In this document: piece by piece, positions 1 through 12,087 of the stretch
How positions within the stretch are numbered: the first letter of the stretch is position 1
Layout: each line of letters opens with the position of its first letter
Source of the DNA: Agrococcus sp051751085
GTDB taxonomy: Bacteria; Actinomycetota; Actinomycetes; Actinomycetales; Microbacteriaceae
NCBI GenBank assembly: GCA_051751085.1
Contig: JBNJKM010000004.1
Location: 124,001 to 188,000, forward strand
Direction of reading: 5' to 3'
DNA: 64,000 nt
The notes under the pieces: generated by a model
Databases searched by the model: none
Told to the model about the DNA's origin: nothing
The model's input: only the letters and a program-made list of their open reading frames with translations
Translations under genes and position numbers: made by a program

Positions 1-1338
1 TGGCTCCTCGGCATCGGGCTGCACATGCGGTTCGGCAGCCGCCGGCGCCAGCCGCACGGGACCGACCCGCTCGAGCGCGTCTACCACGCGAGCATGCGCG
101 GCCTCGACCGTCTCGCCGTCGAGGTGACCGGCCGCATCCAGACGGGTTCGCTGCCGCTGCACCTGACGACGATCCTGGTCGTCGTCATCGCCCTCCCCGG
201 CGGGGTGCTGCTCCTCACCGGCCTCGTCACCACCGACCTGCGGCTCTACGACTCGATCGGGCAGATCGCGGTCGCGGTCGTCATCAGCATTGCCGCGATC
301 TTCGCCACCACCACGCGCGGCCGGCTGAAGGCGTTCATGCTGCTCGGGGTCGTCGGCTACGGCGTCGCGCTGCTGTTCCTGCTGCACGGCGCACCCGACC
401 TGGCGCTCACGCAGGTGCTCACGGAGACGGTGTTCCTCGTCGTGCTCGTGCTCGTGCTCCGCCGGCTGCCGAAGTACTTCACGAACCGGCCGCTGCGGGC
501 GGCGCGCTACCTGCGGGCCCTGCTCGGGATCGCGGTCGGCATCTTCTCCGCGCTCGCCGCGCTCGCCGCGCTGCAGGCGCGCACCGCCGTGCCCATCTCC
601 GAGGGCTTCTACCGCTGGGCCTACGAGTTCGGGAACGGCGAGAACATCGTCAACGTGACGCTCGTCGACATCCGCGCCTGGGACACGCTCGGCGAGGTCG
701 CGGTCGTGCTGGCCGCCGCCACCGGCGTCGCGAGCCTCATCTTCGTGCGCAGGCCCGTGGCCGGCACGGGCGTCCTGCGCCCGACCGACTCGGGCAACGG
801 CCGCCGCTCGTGGCTGCGCGGCTCCTTCGCCGACGACCAGATGGCGTCGCCGGTGCTCGAGATCGTGACGCGGCTGCTCTTCCCGATCATGATGCTCGTA
901 TCGATCTACCTGCTCGTCGTGGGCCACAACGAACCGGGCGGCGGCTTCGCGGGCGGGCTCGTCGCGGGCGTCGCCCTTGCGGTGCGCTACCTCGCGGGCG
1001 GCCGGGACGAGCTCATCGAGGCGGTGCCGTTCGACGCCGGCAAGCTGCTCGGCGGCGGCATGGCGGTCGTCGTCGCGAGCGTCGTCTGGCCCGTGTTCTT
1101 CGGCGGCCGGATCGGGGAGTCCTACGCGGTCGAGGCGGTGCTGCCGCTGCTCGGCGAGCAGAAGCTCGTGACGACGCTCTTCTTCGACATCGGCGTCTGG
1201 CTCATCATCATCGGCGCGATGCTCGACTTCGTCCGCTCGCTCGGCGCCGGCATCGACCTGCACGGCGAGCAGAACCTCGCGCCGCGACCCGAGTGGCGCT
1301 CCGACCGCTCCCTGCCCGGCGAGGGGATGCGCGCATGA
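1..1338 (+). CDS. mrpA: Mrp Na+/H+ antiporter subunit A with fused B domain, C-terminal part (5' end outside window)
   Basis: The frame is open from base 1, so the gene begins upstream; 445 residues are visible. The fragment is multi-pass membrane protein. Its first part holds a DUF4040/MbhD-like segment (around HGAPDLALTQVLTE). From about fragment residue 281 an MnhB domain follows, recognised by GHNEPGGGFAGGLVAG. The Mrp complex exchanges Na+ (or K+) for protons across the cytoplasmic membrane. Fusion of B to A explains why no separate mrpB lies between this gene and mrpC. The stop overlaps the mrpC start (ATGA), and mrpC to mrpG follow in one tightly overlapping operon. The N-terminal proton-channel half cannot be inspected here. 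Confidence 0.93.
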   Translation, partial: WLLGIGLHMRFGSRRRQPHGTDPLERVYHASMRGLDRLAVEVTGRIQTGSLPLHLTTILVVVIALPGGVLLLTGLVTTDLRLYDSIGQIAVAVVISIAAIFATTTRGRLKAFMLLGVVGYGVALLFLLHGAPDLALTQVLTETVFLVVLVLVLRRLPKYFTNRPLRAARYLRALLGIAVGIFSALAALAALQARTAVPISEGFYRWAYEFGNGENIVNVTLVDIRAWDTLGEVAVVLAAATGVASLIFVRRPVAGTGVLRPTDSGNGRRSWLRGSFADDQMASPVLEIVTRLLFPIMMLVSIYLLVVGHNEPGGGFAGGLVAGVALAVRYLAGGRDELIEAVPFDAGKLLGGGMAVVVASVVWPVFFGGRIGESYAVEAVLPLLGEQKLVTTLFFDIGVWLIIIGAMLDFVRSLGAGIDLHGEQNLAPRPEWRSDRSLPGEGMRA

Positions 1339-1805
1339 CTCCCACCCTCATCCTCGCCATCGCCGGCGGCGTGCTCATCGCCGCGGGTGTCTACCTGCTC
1401 CTCGAGCGCAGCCTCATGCGCATCCTCGCCGGCGTCATGCTCGCGGGCAACGGCGTGAACCTGCTCTTCCTCGTCTCCGCCGGGCCGGCGGGGCTCGCGC
1501 CGATCGTCGGCGAGCCCGAGGGCGAGATCGCCGATCCGCTGCCGCAGGCGATGGTGCTCACCGCGATCGTCATCGCGCTCGCCACGAGCGCGTTCCTCCT
1601 CGCGATGTCGTACCGCTCGTTCCAGCTCGAGGGCCACGACGAGGTCGCGGACGACGTCGAGGATGCGATCGTGCGCCGCCGCGCGCAGGCGGACCTCTCG
1701 AGCGAGGCGTACAGCGAGCCGACCGCCGAGGCGCAGCCCGACACCGAGTCGGGCGGCCGCTCCGGCCCGTCGCGGGGCCCGACCCGGGACGGGAGACCGC
1801 GCTGA
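1335..1805 (+). CDS. mrpC: Mrp antiporter subunit C (NuoK-like)
   Basis: A 156-residue protein starting at the ATG that overlaps the mrpA stop. It has three predicted membrane segments in its first ~100 residues and the MnhC/NuoK pattern (AGVMLAGNGVNLLFLV, then DPLPQAMVLTAIVIALATSAF). The tail after about residue 110 is hydrophilic and acidic, longer than in many MnhC proteins and probably cytoplasmic. MnhC subunits pack beside the proton-pumping A and D subunits. The stop overlaps the mrpD start by one base, so translational coupling is likely. Confidence 0.92.
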   Translation: MTPTLILAIAGGVLIAAGVYLLLERSLMRILAGVMLAGNGVNLLFLVSAGPAGLAPIVGEPEGEIADPLPQAMVLTAIVIALATSAFLLAMSYRSFQLEGHDEVADDVEDAIVRRRAQADLSSEAYSEPTAEAQPDTESGGRSGPSRGPTRDGRPR

Positions 1806-3313
1806 TGGACCTCGCGAACCTCGTCCCCGTGCCCGTGCTGCTGCCGCTCCTCGCGGCCGGCATCACGCTCATCCTCGCGCGCCACCCCGCGTGGCAGCGC
1901 GTCGTCTCCGGCACCACGCTCGCGGTCGTCGCCGTGCTCGCGCTCATCCTCTGCATCGGCGCGGATGCGCAGGGGCCGATCGTGCTGTGGGTGGGCGCAT
2001 GGCCCGACGGGCTCGGCATCGTGCTGGTCGCCGACCGCCTCTCGTCGCTCATGGTGCTCGTCTCGGCCATCGTCACCGCGATCGTCGTGATCTTCCCCTC
2101 GCGGCGCGACATCGCCGACGGCGCCGACGGCGCACCGGTGTCGGTGTTCCACCCGACCTTCCTGGTGCTGACGGCCGGCGTGGCGAACGCCTTCCTCGCC
2201 GGCGACCTGTTCAACCTCTTCGTCGGCTTCGAGATGCTGCTGTTCTCGTCGTACGTCCTCATCATGCTCGGCGCCACGCGAGAGCGCGTGCGGGCGGGCT
2301 CCACCTACGTCGTCGTGAGCGTCGTCTCGTCGACGCTCTTCCTGCTCGCGATCGCGATCGTCTACGGGGCGACCGGCACGGTGAGCTTCGCCCAGCTGCC
2401 GGAGCGGCTCGCCGCGCTCGACCCCGACCTGCAGCTGCTCATCCAGCTGCTGCTGCTCGTCGTGTTCGGCATCAAGGCCGCGGTGTTCCCGCTCCAGGCG
2501 TGGCTGCCCGACTCCTACCCGACGGCCCCCGCGAGCGTCACGGCGGTGTTCGCGGGACTCCTCACGAAGGTGGGCGTCTTCGCCATCATCCGGGTGCAGA
2601 CCCTGCTGTTCCCGCACAGTCCGCTCACCGAGCTGCTGCTCGTGGTCGCCATCCTCACGATGGTGCTCGGCATCCTCGGGGCCCTCGCGCAGGGCGAGAT
2701 CAAGCGACTGCTCTCGTTCACGCTCGTGAGCCACATCGGCTACATGCTCATGGGGGTCGCGCTCGGCACGCAGGCGGGGCTCGCGGGCTCGATCTTCTAC
2801 ATCGTCCACCACATCCTCGTGCAGACGACGCTGTTCATCGTCGTCGGGCTCATCGAGCGGGTGGGCGGATCCACGAGCCTCTCGCGGCTCGGCGGTCTCG
2901 CGTCCATCCCGCTGCTCGCGGTGCTCTACCTCCTCCCGGCCCTCAACCTCGGCGGCATCCCACCCTTCTCCGGGTTCCTCGGCAAGGTGGCGCTCATCGA
3001 CGCCGCGCTCCAGATGCCGACCCCGCTCGCCCTCGCGGCCGTCGTCGCCGGCGTGCTCACGAGCGTGCTGACGCTCATCGCCGTGATCCGCGTGTGGCAG
3101 CGGGCGTTCTGGCAGGACCGGGGCGAGGACGACGACCGCGTGCACTCGCTGCGCGTGCTGCCGCGCATCTGGGTGGTCGCCGCATCCGCGCTCGTCGGCA
3201 TCACGGTCGCGCTCACCGCGATCGCGGGTCCGCTCACGTCCTACGCCGAGCGCGCCGCCATCGACATCCAGCGCGGCGCGTACCAGGTCGCGGTCGAGGA
3301 GGCCATGCCGTGA
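1805..3313 (+). CDS. mrpD: Mrp antiporter subunit D (NuoN/NuoM-like proton channel)
   Basis: A 502-residue membrane protein of the proton-translocating oxidoreductase family, of normal length for MrpD, with about 14 hydrophobic segments. Visible family marks are the membrane-embedded glutamate region (FNLFVGFEMLLFSSYVL), the lysine in LVVFGIKAAVFPLQAWLPDSY, and GEIKRLLSFTLVSHIGYML. It starts at the ATG sharing a base with the mrpC stop and ends overlapping the mrpE GTG. It should act with MrpA as the ion-transport core of the antiporter. Confidence 0.95.
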   Translation: MDLANLVPVPVLLPLLAAGITLILARHPAWQRVVSGTTLAVVAVLALILCIGADAQGPIVLWVGAWPDGLGIVLVADRLSSLMVLVSAIVTAIVVIFPSRRDIADGADGAPVSVFHPTFLVLTAGVANAFLAGDLFNLFVGFEMLLFSSYVLIMLGATRERVRAGSTYVVVSVVSSTLFLLAIAIVYGATGTVSFAQLPERLAALDPDLQLLIQLLLLVVFGIKAAVFPLQAWLPDSYPTAPASVTAVFAGLLTKVGVFAIIRVQTLLFPHSPLTELLLVVAILTMVLGILGALAQGEIKRLLSFTLVSHIGYMLMGVALGTQAGLAGSIFYIVHHILVQTTLFIVVGLIERVGGSTSLSRLGGLASIPLLAVLYLLPALNLGGIPPFSGFLGKVALIDAALQMPTPLALAAVVAGVLTSVLTLIAVIRVWQRAFWQDRGEDDDRVHSLRVLPRIWVVAASALVGITVALTAIAGPLTSYAERAAIDIQRGAYQVAVEEAMP

Positions 3314-3840
3314 ACCGCCCCGGACTCCGCTACCGCGTGTCGCTCTTCGCCACCATCGGCCTCACCATCATCTGGATGATGCTGTGGGGCGAGCTGTCGC
3401 TCGGCGCGGTCGTCTGGGGGCTCGCGATCGCGCTCTTCGTCCAGGTGATCTTCCCGCTCCCCGACGTCCCCGAGCTCGACTCCTTCCGACCGCTCGGGTT
3501 CGTGCGGCTCGTGCTCGTCACGCTCGGCGGACTCGCCATCTCGAGCCTCCAGGTCGCGGCGAAGGTGCTCGCCTTCTGGCGACCGACCCGCAACGCGATC
3601 ATCCGGGTGCCGCTGCGCAGCGACTCCGAGTTCATCACCGCCATCACCGCCGAGCTCGTCACCCTCGTCCCCGGCTCGGTGGCGATCGACGCCGGCGAGG
3701 GCTGGCTGCTCGTGCACGTCTTCGACGCCTCGAGCGAGGCCGGCATCGACCACGCCCGACGGCGCGTGCTCACGACCGAGGCGACCGTGCTGCGCGCCTT
3801 CGGCACGCCCGCCGACCGCGCACTGCTGAGGAGGCGCTGA
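3310..3840 (+). CDS. mrpE: Mrp antiporter subunit E
   Basis: A 176-residue MnhE-family protein. Two hydrophobic N-terminal segments are followed by a soluble domain with the family pattern ITAELVTLVPGSVAID and LLVHVFD. I chose the GTG start at 3310 because it forms a GTGA overlap with the mrpD stop and places the start directly before the first membrane helix; no ATG fits as well. MrpE is needed for assembly and stability of the Mrp complex rather than ion conduction. The stop overlaps the mrpF start. Confidence 0.92.
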   Translation: MNRPGLRYRVSLFATIGLTIIWMMLWGELSLGAVVWGLAIALFVQVIFPLPDVPELDSFRPLGFVRLVLVTLGGLAISSLQVAAKVLAFWRPTRNAIIRVPLRSDSEFITAITAELVTLVPGSVAIDAGEGWLLVHVFDASSEAGIDHARRRVLTTEATVLRAFGTPADRALLRRR

Positions 3841-4262
3841 TGGAGATCCTGCTGATGATCGCCGGGGTCATGCTCGCCGTCGCCGCCGCGCTCACGCTCA
3901 TCCGCATCGTGCGCGGCCCCGGACCCGCCGACCGGGTCGTGGCGACCGACGTGCTCATCGCGACGGTCGCCGGGGTGCTCGTGGTGGAGGCAGCCATCAA
4001 CCACCACGGCAACACGATCCCCGTCGTCCTGGTGCTGTCGCTGCTCGCCTTCGCGGGGACGGTCGCGATCGCCCGCTTCGTGGCCGCGCGCGAGGGCGTG
4101 GTCGGCTCCGGGCCCGACGACGTCGACGGGCTCGAGGGCGACGCGCCGAGCCAGGGCGGCGCCGGCCCCGACCGCCCGGAGGGCGAGCTCACCGCGGACG
4201 AGCCCGCGCCCGACGAGGCCGCGACCGACCAGCCCGCATCCGACGACAGGGACCGCTCATGA
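3840..4262 (+). CDS. mrpF: Mrp antiporter subunit F
   Basis: A 140-residue protein. The first ~85 residues are a typical MnhF subunit with three membrane helices and the diagnostic GPGPADRVVATDVL segment. The remaining ~55 residues are a hydrophilic tail rich in Asp, Glu, Ala and Pro that is not part of the family core and looks disordered. The gene is overlapped at both ends by mrpE and mrpG, as expected for a coupled operon. Confidence 0.92.
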   Translation: MEILLMIAGVMLAVAAALTLIRIVRGPGPADRVVATDVLIATVAGVLVVEAAINHHGNTIPVVLVLSLLAFAGTVAIARFVAAREGVVGSGPDDVDGLEGDAPSQGGAGPDRPEGELTADEPAPDEAATDQPASDDRDRS

Positions 4263-4621
4263 GCCTCGAAGGCGTGCTCGACGTCGTGGGCGCGGTGCTC
4301 ATCCTGCTCGGCGCGTTCCTCGCGCTCACGGCCGCGATCGGGCTCGTGCGGCTGCCGGATGTGCTCAACCGGATGCACGCCGCATCCAAGCCGCAGACGC
4401 TCGGCTTCCTCGCGCTCTGCATCGGGCTGTCGATCGTGCTCCGCGACGGCAGCGCCACCACGATGCTCGCGCTCGCGGCCGGCCTCCAGCTCGTGACGGC
4501 GCCCGTCGCGACGCAGATGATGGCGAAGGCGGCGTACCGCACCGGCCAGTACCGGCCCGATCTCGTCGTCGACGACGGCGACCGCGAGCGACCCGACGAC
4601 CAGGACGCGCAGAACCGATAG
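4259..4621 (+). CDS. mrpG: Mrp antiporter subunit G
   Basis: A 120-residue MnhG/PhaG-family subunit with three membrane helices and the conserved loop IGLVRLPDVLNRMHAASKPQTLG. It starts at an ATG overlapping the mrpF stop and is the last gene of the operon. The C-terminal ~25 residues are charged and probably cytoplasmic. The next element downstream is the glycine riboswitch leader of a new transcription unit; no strong terminator hairpin is visible in the short gap. Confidence 0.92.
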   Translation: MSLEGVLDVVGAVLILLGAFLALTAAIGLVRLPDVLNRMHAASKPQTLGFLALCIGLSIVLRDGSATTMLALAAGLQLVTAPVATQMMAKAAYRTGQYRPDLVVDDGDRERPDDQDAQNR

Positions 4622-4649
4622 GATCGGCGCACACGCACAGCCGGCCGCT

Positions 4650-4780
4650 GCACGCCCGCGCGGGAGAGCCCCTCAGGGGGCACCGAAGGAGCAAGCCTCC
4701 CCGCCAAACTCTCAGGTCCTCGAACCGCGCGGGAAGGCCACACTGGAGCGGACCATCGTTCGGTCCGCGACAGTGGGGGA
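4650..4780 (+). promoter_or_regulatory. Glycine riboswitch upstream of gcvT
   Basis: The leader carries the conserved glycine-aptamer core: GGGAGAG at 4662-4668, CCGAAGGAGCAA at 4683-4694 and AAACTCTCAGG at 4706-4716. The GAGAG and CTCTC blocks pair, and outer CCCGCG/CGCGGG blocks (4655-4660, 4727-4733) close the aptamer. Only one complete aptamer is visible. A second, simpler stem at 4741-4775 (CACTG/CAGTG enclosing GCGGACC/GGTCCGC) may be the partial ghost aptamer known from single-aptamer glycine switches. It ends shortly before the AGGAGG ribosome site at 4792-4797, so control of gcvT translation or transcription by glycine is expected. Confidence 0.93.
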
Positions 4781-4801
4781 GTCCAGATCACAGGAGGACT
4801 C

Positions 4802-5931
<1,130 letters not shown>

Positions 5932-5935
<4 letters not shown>

Positions 5936-6290
5936 GCGAGACGAAGTACACCGCAGACCACGAGTGGATCCGCACCGACGGCGACGTCGCGACGATCGGC
6001 ATCACCGACTTCGCGCAGGCCGCGCTCGGCGACGTCGTGTTCGTCGACCTGCCCGGCGTCGGTCGCAGCTTCGCGAGCGGCGAGGCGATCGGCGAGATCG
6101 AGTCGACGAAGTCGGTCGGCGAGCTCATCGCGCCGGCCGCCGGCGAGGTCGTCGAGGTCAACGACGAGGTCGCGGGCGACCCGACGCTCGTGAACTCGGG
6201 CGCCGAGGGCGACGGCTGGCTCGTGAAGGTGCGCTTCAGCGAGGAGCCCGAGCTCCTCGACGAGGCGGCGTACCGAGAGCTCACCGCCTG

Positions 6291-6291
<1 letters not shown>
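5932..6291 (+). CDS. gcvH: Glycine cleavage system H protein (lipoyl carrier)
   Basis: A 119-residue H protein. The lipoyl domain has the expected ESTKSV motif with the lipoylated lysine at residue 60, and the N-terminal YTADHEWI segment typical of the family. It shuttles the aminomethyl intermediate between GcvP, GcvT and the L protein. No lipoamide dehydrogenase or lipoate-attachment gene lies in the window, so the L protein must be encoded elsewhere. The start overlaps the gcvT stop and the stop overlaps the gcvP start. Confidence 0.97.
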
Positions 6292-9143
<2,852 letters not shown>

Positions 9144-9158
9144 TGCCGAACCCTCTCC

Positions 9159-9208
9159 GCTGGTCGAGCCGCTCCGCGCCCCCAGGCCGCTGAGCGTGTC
9201 GACACCGA
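9159..9208 (+). repeat. Degenerate copy of the REP-like palindrome, overlapping the start of the next gene
   Basis: The first 15 bases (GCTGGTCGAGCCGCT) are identical to the end of the repeats at 36.0-36.9 kb, and the far end (GTGTCGACACC) resembles their AGTCGAGACC end. The middle has diverged. The distance between the ends matches a repeat unit. The GTG chosen as the lipoprotein start at 9196 lies inside this segment. Confidence 0.55.
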
Positions 9209-10980
9209 CGCGTCCCGGCCGCCTCATGCTCGCGGCGGCCGGCGCGGCGATCGCCGCGATGCTGCTGACCGCGTGCGGCCCGCAGGTCGAGCCCCGCGTC
9301 GCGCCCGGCTCGAGCGTCGCCGTCGCGTGGTCGGGCGAGCTCACCTCCGCGAACGCGTCGAGCGTGCCCGGGCGCACCCCGGGCAACCTCGATGTCGCGG
9401 CGGTGACGCGCTCGGCGTTCGCGACCATCGACGCCGATGGCGAGGTGCGCGAGGACCCCTCCTTCGGCACCGCGACGATCGCCGCCGACAGCCCCTTCAC
9501 CGTGCGGTTCGACCTCGCCGACGGCGTCCGCTGGTCGGATGGCGTGCCGATCGACGCGGCCGACCTCATGCTCGCGTGGGCGGCGTCGTCCAATGCGCTC
9601 TCGACCCCCGATCTCGACCTCGACGAGCTCCGCGGCACGGACGGCGTGCTCGAGCTCCCCGAGGCCGCGGTGTGGTTCGACGCCGCCGAGCCCGGAGGGC
9701 TCGCGCTCGCGACCGAGGTGCCCGCGCGGGACGACTGGGCCCGCGCGATCGACGTGCGCTTCGACCAGCCGGTGCCGGACTGGCGGACGGCGCTCGAGGT
9801 CGCCGTGCCCGCGCACGTGCTCGGCGAGCGCGCCTTCGGCGTCGCCGATCCCATGGAGGCCAAGCAGCGGGTGCTCGACGCGATCGACCGCGCCGACCCG
9901 CTCGCGCTCTCGACGCTCGCCGCGGCGTGGAGCAGCGAGCTGACCCTCGATCCGGCCGCGCTCGACGAGGCCGACCGCATCTCGAGCGGGCCGTACCGGC
10001 TCGAGTCGGTGCAGGGCGGTCGCGTCGAGCTCGTCGCGAACGCCGAGTACGTCGGCGCGCAGCTGCCGCAGGTCGAGCGCATCGCGCTCGCCCCGACCGC
10101 CGACGACGCGGAGGCGCTCCTGGGCCTCACGGCCGGCGAGCTCGACATCGCCACGATCCGCCCGACCGATGCCGACCGCGATGCGATCCGCGACCTCGAC
10201 CGCGACGACGCGACGCTCTCGAACGCGGGCGACGGCACGCGCTGGGAGCTGCTGCTGCGCGCCGATCGCGCGCCGCTGCAGCCGGTCGACGCGCGCCGCT
10301 CGTTCCTGCACGCGCTCGACCGGCGAGTGCTCGCGGAGGCGGCGCTCGGGGATGCGGCCGCCGAGACCACGAGCGTCGACTCCGTGCTCTTCCGCCCCGG
10401 CACCCGCATCTACGAGTACGCGCTCGAGGACGCGGGCTTCCCGCAGGCCTTCGGCGGCTCGGACGAGGAGCGCGCCGCCGCGGAGCGCGACGGGCTCGGC
10501 ATCGCGGCGGGCACCGAGCTGTGCGTCCGCTACGACCTGGCGGACGCGTTCGCCGCCGCCGTGCTGCCGGCGATCGCCGAGCAGGCCGCGCTCGCGGGCT
10601 GGGCCGTGCGCGACTGCGGCGTCGACGACCTCGACGCGGGCCTCGCGCAGGACGACTGGCACGCGGTGCTGCGCGTCGTGCCGAGCCCTGCGGACTCGAC
10701 CGCGGTGGCCGAGCGCTGGCGTGGCGGGGGCCTCGCCGCCGTCGCGAACCCCGCGCGCGAGACGCTGCTCGCCGAGGCGCTCGCCACCGCCGAGCAGGAC
10801 GCGCTCGAGCAGACGCTGCTCGAGATCGAGGCCTCGCTCGTCGAGGACGCGGTCGTGCTGCCCATCCTGGAGCCGGCGCAGCTGACGATCAGCGCGGCCG
10901 GCGTCCAGGGCGTCTCGCCCAGGCCGGGCCCCGCATCCCTCACGTGGAACGCGTGGGAGTGGAGCGTCGAGACCCCCTGA
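9196..10980 (+). CDS. Extracellular solute-binding lipoprotein, family 5 (peptide-type)
   Basis: A ~594-residue family-5 substrate-binding protein. A lipoprotein signal with lipobox LLTAC (Cys27 from the GTG) ends in a mature CGPQ N-terminus. Family marks include LADGVRWSDGVPIDAADLMLAW and the C-terminal TWNAWEW pattern shared with the binding protein at 12088. The start is uncertain: GTG 9196 or ATG 9226; both keep the signal peptide. No permease or ATPase adjoins it, so it is either an orphan receptor for a transporter elsewhere or an alternate receptor for the peptide transporter 1-8 kb downstream. An LpqW-like cell-wall role is also possible, since LpqW is a related lipoprotein near typA in mycobacteria. 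Confidence 0.85.
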   Translation: MSTPTRPGRLMLAAAGAAIAAMLLTACGPQVEPRVAPGSSVAVAWSGELTSANASSVPGRTPGNLDVAAVTRSAFATIDADGEVREDPSFGTATIAADSPFTVRFDLADGVRWSDGVPIDAADLMLAWAASSNALSTPDLDLDELRGTDGVLELPEAAVWFDAAEPGGLALATEVPARDDWARAIDVRFDQPVPDWRTALEVAVPAHVLGERAFGVADPMEAKQRVLDAIDRADPLALSTLAAAWSSELTLDPAALDEADRISSGPYRLESVQGGRVELVANAEYVGAQLPQVERIALAPTADDAEALLGLTAGELDIATIRPTDADRDAIRDLDRDDATLSNAGDGTRWELLLRADRAPLQPVDARRSFLHALDRRVLAEAALGDAAAETTSVDSVLFRPGTRIYEYALEDAGFPQAFGGSDEERAAAERDGLGIAAGTELCVRYDLADAFAAAVLPAIAEQAALAGWAVRDCGVDDLDAGLAQDDWHAVLRVVPSPADSTAVAERWRGGGLAAVANPARETLLAEALATAEQDALEQTLLEIEASLVEDAVVLPILEPAQLTISAAGVQGVSPRPGPASLTWNAWEWSVETP

Positions 10981-10995
10981 CCCGCCGGTCACCCC

Positions 10996-11083
10996 GGGTG
11001 GTCACGACACGCCGCGCGAGGGTCGCGGGGTGGTCACGACGCGCCGTCTCATCGCACTCGGTGACGGCGTGTCGTGACCACCC
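10996..11083. repeat. Three-copy inverted repeat between convergent genes, likely also a bidirectional terminator
   Basis: The unit GGTGGTCACGACACGCCG occurs at 10996-11014 and, with one change, at 11027-11048 on the plus strand, and as the reverse complement at 11063-11083. The second and third copies form a ~20-bp stem with a short loop. It fills the gap between the stop of the lipoprotein gene and the stop of the CPBP gene on the opposite strand. No T-run follows. This is a different sequence family from the repeats at 36 kb. Confidence 0.75.
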
Positions 11084-11085
11084 GG

Positions 11086-11925
11086 CTAGCCGAACAGCTG
11101 CGGGAACGTCGCGTACGCCCAGGGGTAGCCGACGAAGACGGCGACGTCGATGAGCGTGTGCGCGACGATGAGCGGCACGAGCCGACCGGTGCGGGCGTAG
11201 AGCCAGCCGAAGAGCGCACCCATCGCGATGTTGCCGAAGAGCGCCGGCACCCCCTGGTAGAGGTGGTAGACGCCCCGCAGCAGCGCAGCCGCGAGGATGA
11301 TCGTCCACATCCCGGCCCGACCGTCGCCCCAGCCGAGCCGCCGGAGCCGCTCGAAGACGTACCCGATCACGATCACCTCCTCGGTGAGGCCCGCCCGCAG
11401 CGCCGACAGCAGCAGCACCGGCACCGTGAACCAGTGCGCGTCGAGCGGCGACGGCACGACGTCGACCGTGAGGCCCAGCTGCCGCCCGACGAAGTACAGC
11501 GCGATGCCGGGGATGCCGATGACGGCGACGAGCGCGACGCCCGACAGCACGTCGCGAGCTGGGCGCGCTGCATCGATGCCGAGCGCGCCCAGGTGCGGCC
11601 GCCGGGACCGCCACAGCAGCCAGCACACGAGCGCGACCGGCACGAGGTCGAGGAAGATCCCGGTGAGCTGGTAGAGCAGGTCGAGCCACGCGCGATCCGA
11701 CCGAGCGGGGTTGAGCGCGACCTGCTGCTCGCCGATCGGCGCCGCCCGCGTGTTGAGGTCGACGAACTGCAGCACCGACCAGAGGGCGCTCGCGCCGAGC
11801 GACAGCAGCAGCACGATCGCGAGCTCCGCGACGAGGCGGCGCTGCGACGGCACGGAGGCGGCGGTGCGCACGGGCGCGGGGTCCGACCCGGGAACGGGCG
11901 GGGGAGCGGGCAGGGGCGGATGCAC
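11086..11925 (-). CDS. CPBP-family intramembrane protease
   Basis: A ~279-residue membrane protein with about seven to eight hydrophobic segments. The C-terminal half has CPBP (CAAX protease / bacteriocin-processing) marks: a glutamate pair in RAGLTEEVIVIGYVFERL, a His in GVYHLYQG, and HTLIDVAVFVGY. In this family the Glu and His residues line a membrane-embedded metalloprotease site. A Pro-rich stretch precedes the first helix. The start is uncertain: I propose the GTG at 11925 because longer versions run into the promoter and start of the divergent gene. Substrate unknown. Confidence 0.8.
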   Translation of the reverse strand: MHPPLPAPPPVPGSDPAPVRTAASVPSQRRLVAELAIVLLLSLGASALWSVLQFVDLNTRAAPIGEQQVALNPARSDRAWLDLLYQLTGIFLDLVPVALVCWLLWRSRRPHLGALGIDAARPARDVLSGVALVAVIGIPGIALYFVGRQLGLTVDVVPSPLDAHWFTVPVLLLSALRAGLTEEVIVIGYVFERLRRLGWGDGRAGMWTIILAAALLRGVYHLYQGVPALFGNIAMGALFGWLYARTGRLVPLIVAHTLIDVAVFVGYPWAYATFPQLFG

Positions 11926-12017
11926 GCCCCCACGGTACGGGCCTCCAGCCCGTGAGGGGTTGGCACCAACTTGGTAACGATCGTGTTGCCGCGCGCGTCC
12001 GCCAGATGGGCCGTGCA

Positions 12018-12087
12018 TACACTGCTGGATATCCACGAGCAGTGCGGCTCATGCGGCCGCGGGCTCACCTTGCACAGGAGGAATTCA
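12018..12087 (+). promoter_or_regulatory. Putative -10 element and leader of the peptide-transporter binding protein
   Basis: TACACT at 12018-12023 fits an actinobacterial -10 hexamer; no convincing -35 was found. The leader of about 60 bases ends in an AGGAGG ribosome site at 12077-12082, 5 bases before the GTG start. This strong site contrasts with the leaderless arrangement of many other genes in the window and fits high expression of a periplasmic-type binding protein. Confidence 0.4.

Noticed and set aside
11960..11990. Operator upstream of the peptide-binding protein (TTGG...CCAA pairs)
   Set aside because: Short, imperfect and not linked to a regulator gene nearby; could be chance.
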